A stretch of 64,000 nt of DNA from an uncultured Flavihumibacter sp. (lineage in GTDB: Bacteria; Bacteroidota; Bacteroidia; Chitinophagales; Chitinophagaceae). The notes beneath the pieces are model-generated. The model had not been told where the DNA came from, made no database searches, and worked only from the letters and a program-made list of their open reading frames with translations. The stretch spans positions 421,256 to 485,255 of the forward strand of contig CABHOY010000041.1 of the NCBI GenBank assembly GCA_902168105.1. Direction: 5' to 3'. A program made the translations under genes and the position numbers. Below, piece after piece: positions 8,209 to 19,000 of the stretch. Position 1 is the stretch's first letter; each line of letters begins with the position of its first letter.

Positions 8209-11200
8209 ATGTTTGAGGACATAAATAAAAGGAATTCGTCTGTCCCATCGTCTCAAAATACCAACAATGAACCTGTAAACACTGCTTTGGAAAAACCGCA
8301 GCAATCCGGCGCGTCCCAGAGTATACAACTGCAGATTCCACAGGTAAACCTTCCAAAAGGAGGCGGGGCTCTTAAGTCTATCGATGAGAAGTTCGAAGTG
8401 AACGGCGCCAACGGTACCGCTTCATTCAGCATACCCATTCCCTTCTCTCCTGCCAGAAATGGATTCGTTCCTACAATGGGCCTATCCTACAATTCCGGTA
8501 GCGGCAATACGGTCTTCGGTCTTGGATGGACCTGTGACGTACCCGCCATACAACGCCGAACGGACAAGCAATTGCCCACATACACTGATGAGGATATCTT
8601 CATCTTTTCCGGAATGGAAGACCTGGTACCCGAGCTGGTATACAATGTTGACAAGTGGGAGCCCAGGATCACCGTTACTGGCGACTACACCATCAAAACA
8701 TACCGTCCCCGTACAGAGGGCAGCTTCTCCCGTATTGAACAGATCACGCATCCGGATAAAGGCGTATACTGGAAGGTCACTACACGTAATAACATCACTA
8801 CCATCTTTGGTCGCAACAGTAACCACCGGCTGGTCCATCCCCATCATCCGGAGAAAGTCTTCAAATGGCTGGCGGAGTTCAGCTTCGATTGTATGGGTAA
8901 CTGGATCATATATGAATATGAGCCGGAGAACAGGGATAACGTCCCGAACTCCTCACATGAAAAGAACAGGCTGGCCCCCGCTATACAACCTTTCTCCAAC
9001 AGCTATCTCAAAAGAGTGAAATACGCGAACAGGGCGCCTTATTACATAAACCCTGCTGATGTATATGATCCGCAACCGCCGGATGATGAACGCTACTTCT
9101 TTGAGCTGGTGTTCGACTACGGCGAACATGATACGGATACACCACGGCCTGTGCCTGATACTACATGGCCATGCAGGGACGATCCTTTCTCAGATCATCG
9201 TGCAGGCTTTGAGGTCCGCACCTACCGCCTCTGCCGCCGTATGCTGATCTTTCACTATTTTGAAGAACTGGGGAATGACGCCTGTCTTGTACGTTCCCTC
9301 GATCTCACACATAAAGGTTCATCTATCAATAACAGCGGACAACATGAGCTGACCTACCTTTCTGCTGTCACCCAATCCGGTTATATCCGCAACAATAACA
9401 CCTACTCTAAAAGATCATTCCCTCCGCTGGAATTCGAATACCAGGAATTACAATGGAACAGGAACATCCGCACCGTGTCACCCGAAAGTACTGTGCATAT
9501 GCCCGCAGGTATCAGCAGCGCCTACCAGTGGGTAGACCTCTACAATGAAGGTATCTCAGGCATCCTCTCAGAACAGGGGAACGGATGGTACTATAAAAGC
9601 AATCTGGGAGATGTCGATGAACTGCAGGAAGTAAAATTCTCCCGCGCCAGTCCAGTCATTCCCAAACCTTCTTTTCTCGGCATCCAGGCTGGCACACTCA
9701 CCATACAGGACCTCGATGGTAACGGCAGCAAACAGGTAGTTGTTAATTCTGAGGGCTTACAAGGCTATTTTCAGCTGTCCGACAACCAAGAATGGTTACC
9801 ATTCCGCCCCTTCGAACAAAGGGCTAATATAAGGCCGAAAGACCCCAATATCCGTCTATTTGATGTGGATGGCGACGGACTACCGGATATCGTGATGAGC
9901 GAAGACAATGTTTTCTCCTGGTTCCCATCCAAAGGCACCAAAGGATATGATACCCGCAGGAACGCCTTCAAACCTCTCGATGAAGAGCAGGGCGCTGCCA
10001 TCGTATTCTCTGATCCCCTGCAATGCATCTTCCTCTCCGATATGACCGGAGACGGCCTTACTGACATTGTCAGGGTACGCAACGGGGAAGTATGCTACTG
10101 GCCTAATACCGGCTACGGGAACTTTGGCGCCAAGGTAACTATGAGCAATGCGCCTGTATTTGACCAACCTGATAATTTTAACCCGGCATTCGTGCAACTG
10201 GCCGACGTCAGCGGTACCGGCGTCAGTGATATCATTTACCTGGGCAGGAACAGCTTCCGCGCTTTCCTTAATTTGAGCGGTAACGCCTGGAGTGATGCGC
10301 ATGAAATAGATCCTTTCTTCCGCATCAGCAAACCGGGACAACTTGCCGTTATAGACCTGCTGGGCACAGGTACCGCATGTATCGTATGGTCATCCGATCT
10401 TCCCGGCGATAGCCAGGCCCCTATGCGATACATAGACCTCATGGACAGCAGAAAGCCGCACCTCCTGACCAAATACAAAAACAACCTGGGAAAGGAAACA
10501 GCTGTCAGTTATAAGAGCTCCACCTGGTTCTATCTGAAAGACAAACAGGAAGGAACGCCCTGGATCACCCGGTTACCTTTCCCTGTGCATGTGGTACATA
10601 AAACACAACTGGAAGATAAGATCAGTAACTCGAAGTTCAGTAGTGAATACCACTACCATCATGGTTACTATGATCATGCAGAACGCGAATTCCGGGGCTT
10701 CGGTAAGGTAGAACAGATCGATTCTGATCTTTATGCCACCTGGCGGAAGAACAATACAGGCACGCAACTGGAACCTTCAGAAACACTGTTCCAGCAACCC
10801 GTACTTACAAGAACATGGTATCATACCGGCGCATTCATCAACCGTGAAAAGATCCTGTCACAATACGAACAGGAATACTGGTACAACATCCTGGAACAGA
10901 AAGGTTTTCCTGTCGCCACTACGGAGCCTTCCCTGCCGGATGCACTCATTACCATCGCAGGCAATCTCGCACCACAGGTCACTGCGCTTAGCACAGAAGA
11001 ATACAGGGAAGCCTTGCGCATCTGTAAAGGTATGATGCTGCGACAGGAAGTATTCTCCCTGGATACGCCACTCTTAAATCCGACCAACGATGAAATAAGA
11101 AGGGGCCTCACTCCTTTCTACACCGCGACACATAACTGTCACATTAAATTGCTGCAGCCACGTGCGCAGAACAAAAATGCCGTCTTTACCGTCACAGAAA

Positions 11201-14200
11201 GTGAAGCGCTCACCATCCAATATGAAAGGAATCCGTCAGATCCCCGTATGTCCCATACGCTTAACACGGTAGTGGACGACTTCGGTCTCGTGCTCGAAAA
11301 GGCGGCTGTCGTTTACCCCAGGCAGGAAGATGATGCTGCTTTACCAACGGAGGTCATAGCAGCGCAGAACAAGACCTATATCTGTTATAACCAGTTCACA
11401 TTTACTAACGATATTACGACACCACTCGTATACCGCCTCCGGCTGCCGGCTACCTCCCGCAGTTATGAGCTGACCGGTATAGCTAAAACAGGCACGTTGT
11501 ATCGTCTATCTGATTTCAACAATGTACTGGGCGCTGCTACCGCAGCAATCGACTATGAACAGACAGCAGGCGCCGGTCCTACCAGGAGGCTGATAGAAGA
11601 CCAATGCACTACTTACCTTGACGATACACTTACTACGGAACTAACCGTTGGGCAACAGGGAGCTGTAGGCCTCAAGTATCAGCAGTACCAGCTTGCATTC
11701 ACTCCTTCCCTGCTGCAATACATCTTTGCGCCAAAGATCAGTCCTGCAGAGGAGGCGGCCCTTATGACCGGTGGTCATTATGTACAAAGGCCGGGGCATC
11801 CCGGCTGGTGGGTTTCTTCCGGCATCATTTATAACGTCATGTCCGGCGAGACCATCGCAGATGCAAAGGCAAGGTTCTATGCGCCCCTGCTCTACACCGA
11901 CCCTACTGGCGCAGCTACTATTGTGAGTTATTACAAAGACTACTTCCTGCTGATCCAATCAACGGAAGATGCATTGCAGAACAGCACACGCGTAGACGCT
12001 TTCAACTTCCGCACGCTACAACCTGCTATCGTCAGGGACAGCAACGACAATATCACACAATCCCTGTATGATGAACTGGGCTTATTAAAAGCAGTGGCCT
12101 TCCTCGGCAAGGACCTCAACAATGATGGTATCGCGGAACTGGATACTTCGGATGATCTATCCGGCATAACCGAGCTTACCTTACCCGCTGAACAATCTGC
12201 CATAACAACCTTCTTCAGTACGGATGACTCAGTAGCGCTGATGACAGCCGCAGCGAATTTGCTGCAACATGCTACTATTCGTTATGCGTACGACTATGAC
12301 AAGTACCGTACCACCGGCGCGCCAGTAGCAGTATCTACCATCACGCGCTCAGTACATCACGCAGACGTATCGCCGGACAATCCCCTGCAACTCTTCATGG
12401 CTTTTGAATATACCAGCGGCACCGGCCAGCCTGTTATGGCAAAGATGCAGGCTACACCGGGTATCGCCACCAAGGTAGTCGTGAATAACGATAACACATA
12501 TACCGTTACACAAGTAGATACGGCAGCGCAGAACCCGCAAAGGTTAAGGTGGATCGGCAACGGCCGCATTGTACTCAACAACAAAGGCAAAGTTGTAAAA
12601 CAATATGAACCGTATTTTTCAGTTACACCATTCTACGAAGCGCAGCCAGAGCTGGTAGAGACAGGCATCTCTCCTATTGTATACTACGACCCGTTAGGCA
12701 GGATGGTTCGTACGGTAATGCCGGAAGAAACGTTTACAAGGACAGTCTTCACACCATGGAAACGGATGGTGTACGATGTGAATGATAATGTAGCAATCTC
12801 CAGTTGGTATTTAAAACGTATCAACAACGAAATAGATGCAGAACTGATTGCCGCAGGTAAAGATCCCGCAAGGGAAAAAGAAGCGGCACTACAAACAGCA
12901 GAACACGACGATACACCTTTTACCATGCACCTGGACCCGCTGAACCGGGACATCTTCAGTGTAGAACATAATGTAGTGGATGGATTGGATGAGTTTTATA
13001 ACACCTTCACCATAATGGATATTGAAGGTAATATCCACTCCATCACTGACCCGAGGAATAATGTCGTTATGCGGTACCGTTACAACATGCTCGGACAGGC
13101 AGGTTATCAGCAAAGCATGGACGCAGGAGAACGCTGGGCGCTCAGCAATGTAACAGGCAAGCCCATTAAAACATGGGACAGCCGCAATCATACATTCCTG
13201 TTCACCTATGATGCGCTGCAACGCCCGCTGGACTCCCGCGTTACCGGTGGCGACGGCCCCGTTCCGTTGAACAATGTATTCAGCAGGACGAGTTATGGAG
13301 AAACGGCAGCAAACAATAAACAACACAATCTCCGTGGCAGGGTGCATATCAATTACGACTCCGCAGGGAAACTGGAGTCAGTTGACTACGACGCTAAAGG
13401 TAACCTGATACTTTACAACCGCCGCCTTACGACGGATTACAAAGGACTGGTGAACTGGTCTGCTCCCAATCCCGATACGCTATTGGAGGCAGATACTTAT
13501 CCCACGGCAGCAACGTATGACGCCATTGCCCGCATCACCCGTCATGCTTTCCCAGATGGCAGTATCCTGGAGCCCCGTTATAACGAAATGAGCCTGTTGA
13601 GAGAGATCCGCGTGAACGGGACCTTCTTCGTAAAGGCCATTGATTATAATGAGAAAGGACAACGTAAAAGGATCGTGTACGGCAATGATGTCAATACCCG
13701 CTACAGTTACGATAAATTCACGTTCCGCCTCACCCGCCTGGAAACAACACGTAATAACAATGATCCCCTGCAGGACAATTACTATACGTATGATCCCAGC
13801 GGCAACATCACACATATCACCGACAAGAACATCCCCGTGGTGTTCTTCAACAACCAGAAAATAGAAGGTGTTTCTAATTACCGCTATGACGCCATTTACC
13901 GCCTCATTGGTACTTCCGGCAGAGAACATTCGGCGACTGCAGGTTTTGATCCGTCGGATAACTTTAATGACTTTCCTTTCCTCCAGGAATATAGTCAGGG
14001 CAACGCACTCGGATGGCGGAACTATACGCAGGAGTATCGCTATGATGTAGCGGGCAACCTGAATCAGGTACAGCATACGGCGGCAGGAGGCGACTGGACG
14101 CGGAATTATACTATAGACGGCGCCAGCAATCGCCTGCTTTCCACTACTACAGGTGGTCCCACATTCACATACCCTCATCACCCTACACATGGTTATATCA

Positions 14201-15981
14201 CGGGCATGCCTCACCTCACGTTCATGCAATGGAACTTCAAAGATCAGTTGCAAGCCGTGTCCAGGCAAGCCGTCAATACCGGCACACCGGAAACCACCTG
14301 GTATGTGTATGATGGCGCCGGTCAACGGATAAGAAAGATCACCGAAAGACAGGCTGCCGAAGGTGTCACCCCCATGAAGAAATCACAACGTATCTATCTT
14401 GGGGCGGTAGAGTTGTTTGAAGAATATGACAATGCCAACAACCCTGTCCTTCAGCGTAACACCCTGCACATTCTGGACGATACGCGCCGCATTGCCCTCA
14501 TAGAAACGCGCGTTTCCGGCAATGATGACGGTCCGCAGCAACTGGTACGTTACCAGTTTGACAATCACCAGGGCTCTGCCTGTATTGAAACAGATCAGGA
14601 TGCCCGTGTGATCAGTTATGAAGAGTATCATCCTTTCGGCACTACCTCTTACCAGGCGGTTGACAAGGATATTAAGGCTGCATATAAGCGATACCGTTAT
14701 ACAGGTATGGAACGGGATGAAGAAAGCGGGTTCCAGTACCACAGCGCCCGCTACTACCTGCCCTGGCTGGGCAGATGGCTCAGTGCCGATCCTATAGGTA
14801 TAGGCGACGGACTGAATGTATACCGTTATGCAAAGAACAATCCGCTAATGTATGCCGATACCAGCGGTACCTGCTGTTCGGACTCCGTAGCCATAGAGAC
14901 CAATGAAAAGAAGACCAAAGAAAAGAAGGAAAAAGAAGCGCTGACGGAGGCAGCCGTATCTACGCTCACGGGAGATGCTCCCGGAGGCGGTTCAAAAGGT
15001 GGTGGTGGTTTTGGAGGCAGTTCTAAAGGAGGGGACGGCCCTTCTAGTAAATCAGGCGACGCAGGCGGTTCTATAGGAGACAGCATCCTGAACGGACTGA
15101 AAGGCCTGGGCAAATGGATAGGTGAAGGCCTGAGCAAACTGTGGGACTGGATCAAAGGTGCCGCGTCCACCGTATGGAACTGGATCAAAGGTGCGGCAAG
15201 TGCCGCCTGGGATTGGATAAAAGGTGCGGCAAGCACCATCTGGGAAGGTATTAAAGGTGCAGCAAGCGCAGCGTGGGATTGGATCAAAGGTGCTGCTACC
15301 ACAGCCTGGAACTGGATCAAGGAAACGGCCAGCGCTATATGGGAATGGACTAAACAGAAAGCGACTGAATTCTGGAACTGGTTTGCGGGGGATGACGGCT
15401 TCCTGGAAGACTTCCTGGAAGTAGTGGGCCACCTCACCTGGGGATTACCTGCTACGTTAGCAGGCTTCCTTTTCAGCCTTGTCAACTTCACCATCGGCAA
15501 CGTGGTGGTAGCGATCCATAACGCTATCGAACCGGCAAACAATCAATGGGAATACGCCAGCATTTCTATCGGCGGCCCTAATAACGAGAACGATATCATT
15601 GGCAACTACGGAGGCCTCCTTAATCTCGGCGGACTTCAGGAAGCCGTAACCTTAGGCCCGTTTGTATTCTTTCAGGGATCAGGCGCAGCAGCAACATCGG
15701 CAGGTGCTACAGGCATACAGGACTACTATGCAAACCATGAAAATGTGCAGCCAATCTACCTGTCAGCCACACCTCTCCGTGTAGCAGATCACGAAGAAGG
15801 ACATGAAGACCAGAACCTCTTGTATGGTCCGTTTACCCTGCTTCTCGGTTTCATCTTCAGCCTGATACCTAACTGGCTCAAGAAACAGCATAACACCGGA
15901 TGGTTCTGGTACGACAGACAGGCCAATAAATGGTCAGGCGGCAACAGTATTGCCAATCCAAATCCAAACGTACATCCATAA
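8209..15981 (+). CDS. Tc toxin TcB-TcC fusion with RHS core and HExxH payload
   Basis: 2590 residues. Domains in order: SpvB N-terminal domain (about 40-330, with FSIPIPFSPARNGFVPTMGL); FG-GAP-like blades (IRLFDVDGDGLPDIV near 551, FLSDMTGDGLTDIV near 607); TcdB mid-N and mid-C regions (about 600-950, including YYDHAEREFRGFGKV); YD/RHS repeats (about 1450-2150); RHS core (about 2160-2215: YTGMERDEESGFQYHSARYY, GRWLSADPIG). In Tc toxins TcB and TcC form a cocoon that encloses the self-cleaved C-terminal payload. Here the payload is about 370 residues: charged and Gly-rich linkers, seven Trp-rich 11-residue repeats (2312-2390), hydrophobic segments, and HEEGH at 2528-2532, an HExxH zinc-protease motif. 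B and C are separate genes in Photorhabdus and Yersinia. TcA follows after 30 bases, so this is an operon. Confidence 0.95.
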   Translation: MFEDINKRNSSVPSSQNTNNEPVNTALEKPQQSGASQSIQLQIPQVNLPKGGGALKSIDEKFEVNGANGTASFSIPIPFSPARNGFVPTMGLSYNSGSGNTVFGLGWTCDVPAIQRRTDKQLPTYTDEDIFIFSGMEDLVPELVYNVDKWEPRITVTGDYTIKTYRPRTEGSFSRIEQITHPDKGVYWKVTTRNNITTIFGRNSNHRLVHPHHPEKVFKWLAEFSFDCMGNWIIYEYEPENRDNVPNSSHEKNRLAPAIQPFSNSYLKRVKYANRAPYYINPADVYDPQPPDDERYFFELVFDYGEHDTDTPRPVPDTTWPCRDDPFSDHRAGFEVRTYRLCRRMLIFHYFEELGNDACLVRSLDLTHKGSSINNSGQHELTYLSAVTQSGYIRNNNTYSKRSFPPLEFEYQELQWNRNIRTVSPESTVHMPAGISSAYQWVDLYNEGISGILSEQGNGWYYKSNLGDVDELQEVKFSRASPVIPKPSFLGIQAGTLTIQDLDGNGSKQVVVNSEGLQGYFQLSDNQEWLPFRPFEQRANIRPKDPNIRLFDVDGDGLPDIVMSEDNVFSWFPSKGTKGYDTRRNAFKPLDEEQGAAIVFSDPLQCIFLSDMTGDGLTDIVRVRNGEVCYWPNTGYGNFGAKVTMSNAPVFDQPDNFNPAFVQLADVSGTGVSDIIYLGRNSFRAFLNLSGNAWSDAHEIDPFFRISKPGQLAVIDLLGTGTACIVWSSDLPGDSQAPMRYIDLMDSRKPHLLTKYKNNLGKETAVSYKSSTWFYLKDKQEGTPWITRLPFPVHVVHKTQLEDKISNSKFSSEYHYHHGYYDHAEREFRGFGKVEQIDSDLYATWRKNNTGTQLEPSETLFQQPVLTRTWYHTGAFINREKILSQYEQEYWYNILEQKGFPVATTEPSLPDALITIAGNLAPQVTALSTEEYREALRICKGMMLRQEVFSLDTPLLNPTNDEIRRGLTPFYTATHNCHIKLLQPRAQNKNAVFTVTESEALTIQYERNPSDPRMSHTLNTVVDDFGLVLEKAAVVYPRQEDDAALPTEVIAAQNKTYICYNQFTFTNDITTPLVYRLRLPATSRSYELTGIAKTGTLYRLSDFNNVLGAATAAIDYEQTAGAGPTRRLIEDQCTTYLDDTLTTELTVGQQGAVGLKYQQYQLAFTPSLLQYIFAPKISPAEEAALMTGGHYVQRPGHPGWWVSSGIIYNVMSGETIADAKARFYAPLLYTDPTGAATIVSYYKDYFLLIQSTEDALQNSTRVDAFNFRTLQPAIVRDSNDNITQSLYDELGLLKAVAFLGKDLNNDGIAELDTSDDLSGITELTLPAEQSAITTFFSTDDSVALMTAAANLLQHATIRYAYDYDKYRTTGAPVAVSTITRSVHHADVSPDNPLQLFMAFEYTSGTGQPVMAKMQATPGIATKVVVNNDNTYTVTQVDTAAQNPQRLRWIGNGRIVLNNKGKVVKQYEPYFSVTPFYEAQPELVETGISPIVYYDPLGRMVRTVMPEETFTRTVFTPWKRMVYDVNDNVAISSWYLKRINNEIDAELIAAGKDPAREKEAALQTAEHDDTPFTMHLDPLNRDIFSVEHNVVDGLDEFYNTFTIMDIEGNIHSITDPRNNVVMRYRYNMLGQAGYQQSMDAGERWALSNVTGKPIKTWDSRNHTFLFTYDALQRPLDSRVTGGDGPVPLNNVFSRTSYGETAANNKQHNLRGRVHINYDSAGKLESVDYDAKGNLILYNRRLTTDYKGLVNWSAPNPDTLLEADTYPTAATYDAIARITRHAFPDGSILEPRYNEMSLLREIRVNGTFFVKAIDYNEKGQRKRIVYGNDVNTRYSYDKFTFRLTRLETTRNNNDPLQDNYYTYDPSGNITHITDKNIPVVFFNNQKIEGVSNYRYDAIYRLIGTSGREHSATAGFDPSDNFNDFPFLQEYSQGNALGWRNYTQEYRYDVAGNLNQVQHTAAGGDWTRNYTIDGASNRLLSTTTGGPTFTYPHHPTHGYITGMPHLTFMQWNFKDQLQAVSRQAVNTGTPETTWYVYDGAGQRIRKITERQAAEGVTPMKKSQRIYLGAVELFEEYDNANNPVLQRNTLHILDDTRRIALIETRVSGNDDGPQQLVRYQFDNHQGSACIETDQDARVISYEEYHPFGTTSYQAVDKDIKAAYKRYRYTGMERDEESGFQYHSARYYLPWLGRWLSADPIGIGDGLNVYRYAKNNPLMYADTSGTCCSDSVAIETNEKKTKEKKEKEALTEAAVSTLTGDAPGGGSKGGGGFGGSSKGGDGPSSKSGDAGGSIGDSILNGLKGLGKWIGEGLSKLWDWIKGAASTVWNWIKGAASAAWDWIKGAASTIWEGIKGAASAAWDWIKGAATTAWNWIKETASAIWEWTKQKATEFWNWFAGDDGFLEDFLEVVGHLTWGLPATLAGFLFSLVNFTIGNVVVAIHNAIEPANNQWEYASISIGGPNNENDIIGNYGGLLNLGGLQEAVTLGPFVFFQGSGAAATSAGATGIQDYYANHENVQPIYLSATPLRVADHEEGHEDQNLLYGPFTLLLGFIFSLIPNWLKKQHNTGWFWYDRQANKWSGGNSIANPNPNVHP
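15141..15373 (+). repeat. 33-bp imperfect tandem repeats encoding Trp-rich hendecads
   Basis: Seven in-frame 33-bp units within the toxin gene encode variants of WDWIKGAASAA (WNWIKGAASTV, WEGIKGAASAA, WNWIKETASAI, WEWTKQKATEF). An 11-residue period with Trp at positions 1 and 3 and Lys at 5 suits a long amphipathic helix. The DNA copies differ at many third positions, so the repeat is old and selected at protein level. Confidence 0.9.
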
Positions 15982-16011
15982 CATATACATTCATACTTAA
16001 ACCCCAAAAAA

Positions 16012-19000
16012 ATGACAGATCCTAATTTGGTTTACAGGGTATATGGCACCGTAACTGACGTACAGGGCTTTCCTGCTCCCAATATACTCATCAGAGCCTT
16101 CGACCGCGACCTGCGTACTGAAGAACTGCTTGGAATGGGCCAGACAGACGGCGCGGGTAAATACGAAATACGCTACAGCCCCGAATCCTTTAAACGGGCG
16201 GAAAAACAATACGCAGATCTCTCCCTCAAAGCATATGATACCACGGGCAAACAGCTGCTCTATGAACAGACGATAGATCAGATCATTTTTAACGCCCCTC
16301 CCGACAAGAGAGTGGACATCACCATACGTGTAGCAGTAAAACCACTGGAGAACGAATTTGATACCATTCTGCGTGCGCTGCCGCCGCTTATTGAAAACGT
16401 ACCCCTCACTACCCTGCAGGAAGACGCCAAAACCCGCGATATCACTTTCCTTACAAAAGAAGCGGGCATCCCTTCCCAACGGTTGCAGTATATTGTTGTT
16501 GCACACCGTCTGCTGGAGCTCTCAAAGATAGACGCCGCCTTTTTCTATGGCCTGTTTCGCAAAGACACACTGCTGAAACTGGACCTGGCCAAAGCATTTA
16601 ACGCCCGTGTACAGATAGATATCAATGCCGAACCCAAGCCTATCCTCTACGATGCAGCCCTGGCAGATGAAAAGCTGATCGATGCCGATATTAAAAGTGC
16701 TATTAAGGAAATGATCATTCCCCAACGTGTAGGGACACAATTGCGGGAAATAATGGCGATGCTCAGTCAGTACCGCGATGAGGCCCGCAAGTTTGAAGAA
16801 GAAGAAAAAAGGAAAAGGATCACAGATACGCTGACAAACTTCCTGATGAAAGATAAACTGGGAGAAATGCAGCAGCTCTTTGATGCTAACAGGCAGGACT
16901 ATACCAAATTCCTGGACGCCATATCAGCCGCCGATTTCTTTGCTACTCCCGATGATAAAAAACGTACCCAGGTAACTGTCGCGCTGGGCAATGTATTAGG
17001 CTTCAATGACAAGATCATTAACACTGTAGCAGCGGCACAGAAGATCGACAAGCCGCAGGATATCAAAAAACTTGCAAAGCTGAACAGCGCCGGATGGCAG
17101 GATGTACTGACACAGTCATCCCGGGACCTTAATGTAGATCCGGAGCTTATTAAAGTACATGCCTCCGCGCTGGCACGGAAAATGGAAACTGAGTATCCCA
17201 CACAGGCATTTACCGCACAACTGGAAAGGGCCAAAGAAAAGACAGGCCCGCAGCATGATGCCATCCTGAAACTATTGACTGAGAATGAGGATTTTGACCT
17301 GCAACGCTCCAATATAGATACCTTCTTCCGTGATAAAGGTACACGTGATGCAGACAGTGCAGAACCTGCATTAAGAGAACTAAAATCAGTGCAGCGTGTG
17401 TTCAAACTGGTGCCTAATTATTCAAAGACCACCGCACTGCTTTCTCAAAAGGTCCATTCTGCACAAAGCATTGTAGCTACCGGCAGGACTCGGTTTGTAA
17501 ATGAGGTGGGGCCAGCTGCCGGCATCTCCGAAAAAGAAGCTGATACCATCTACAATAAAGCCAGCAATGTCCAGGCAGCATCCATGCTCATTGCAGGAGA
17601 GCTACAGGATACTATTGGCAGTATGGAAATTGCAGCATTGAATGTCAATACGCTGTCTGCCAAACTGAAAGCCATCAGCAAAGATTTCCCTAATCTTAAA
17701 ACCTTATTCCAGTTATCGGATATGTGCGCGTGTGAGCATTGTCGCTCGGTATACAGTCCGGCAGCTTATCTCGTAGAGCTGCTGCAGTATCTCGACAAAC
17801 GCACTGTAAGGAACCTGGACGTAGCGCCTAATGATCCGGTACGTATTGCCAAAGACGTGCTCTTTGAAAGAAGGCCGGACCTCGGTGAGATAGACCTGGG
17901 ATGTGAAAATGCCAATACGCCGCTACCTTATATAGATCTGGTCTGCGAGCTTCTGGAAGAAGCCATTGCTCCGGATGCCGGCATTACCTACAACGGAGCA
18001 TTGGCTAACGGAAAGATACCAGCGCCCTTACAAACATTACTTAATACGAACAAGATAGCTGTCACAGACAAAGCGCTTGTATATGCACCGCTCGATCCTG
18101 TGATCAATCCTGCTTTCTATTTGCGTGACGAAGGTATTGTTTGCAAACTCTCTCCCCTGGCGCCAAACCAGTGGATGGTAAAACGACTGCATCAGACATT
18201 TGCATCAGCAGAGGAACTGGCTGCAGCACCGGAATACGTGAATGAAAATGCCTATACGCTGTTGGGCACACAACAATTTGCTTTCACCCTGCCGTTTGAC
18301 CTGCCACATACAGAAGCACAGGCTTATTTCTCCCGCTTCGGTATCACCAGGACAAAACTCATGCAGGACCTGCAGATAGGCACTACGCCTCCCAATGAGT
18401 CCATTGCCGCGGAGATATTGGGATTGACAGAAGCTGAACGTAAGCTCATCATCAATGCAGATGCCGCCAACCAGGAACTGTACTGGAATACCGGAGCGCC
18501 TAATGCAGTTGACTATATGAAAGTAGTTGATAACATGCTGCAAAAAACAGGTCTGACCTATACTGCGCTTAACAACCTGTTATCACTTACCTTCATCAAT
18601 CCTGACGATAAACTGTTTATCAAACACCTGGATACCGGTTGTGATACCACACAGAAAGAGATCGCTAATTTTGATGATGCGGCACTTGACCGTATTCACC
18701 GTTTCCTGCGACTAACAAAACTTACGGGGTGGAAACAGGAGACCCTTAACGAAGTGATCATGCAGACGAAGCTGGGTAATAAAAAGCTGGATGATCCTTT
18801 CCTGGTCACTCTTTCCAAACTGCAGACCATCAACCAAAGCACGGGCATCAAAAGAGAAGAACTCATTGGCTTTTACGGAGAAATACCTCATACCATTATT
18901 CCGAATGCTACCGTAAGACCGCTCTATCAGCAAGTGTTCCTCAACAAAGCTACTACCGGCTTCCTGGATGAAACACTGTTACCTGTATTGGTAGATGGCA

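Noticed and set aside
13480..14325. Long minus-strand open frame inside the TcB-TcC gene
   Set aside because: It is antisense to the RHS repeat region; the Cys/Ile-rich translation has no domain pattern and follows the codon bias of the plus-strand gene.
15141..15373. Tandem 33-bp repeats considered as CRISPR
   Set aside because: No spacers between units, repeats are imperfect and in frame within a protein.
14826..15542. Minus-strand frame with repeats of AAPLIQSHAAL type
   Set aside because: It is the mirror of the 33-bp repeats coding for the hendecads; not an independent gene.
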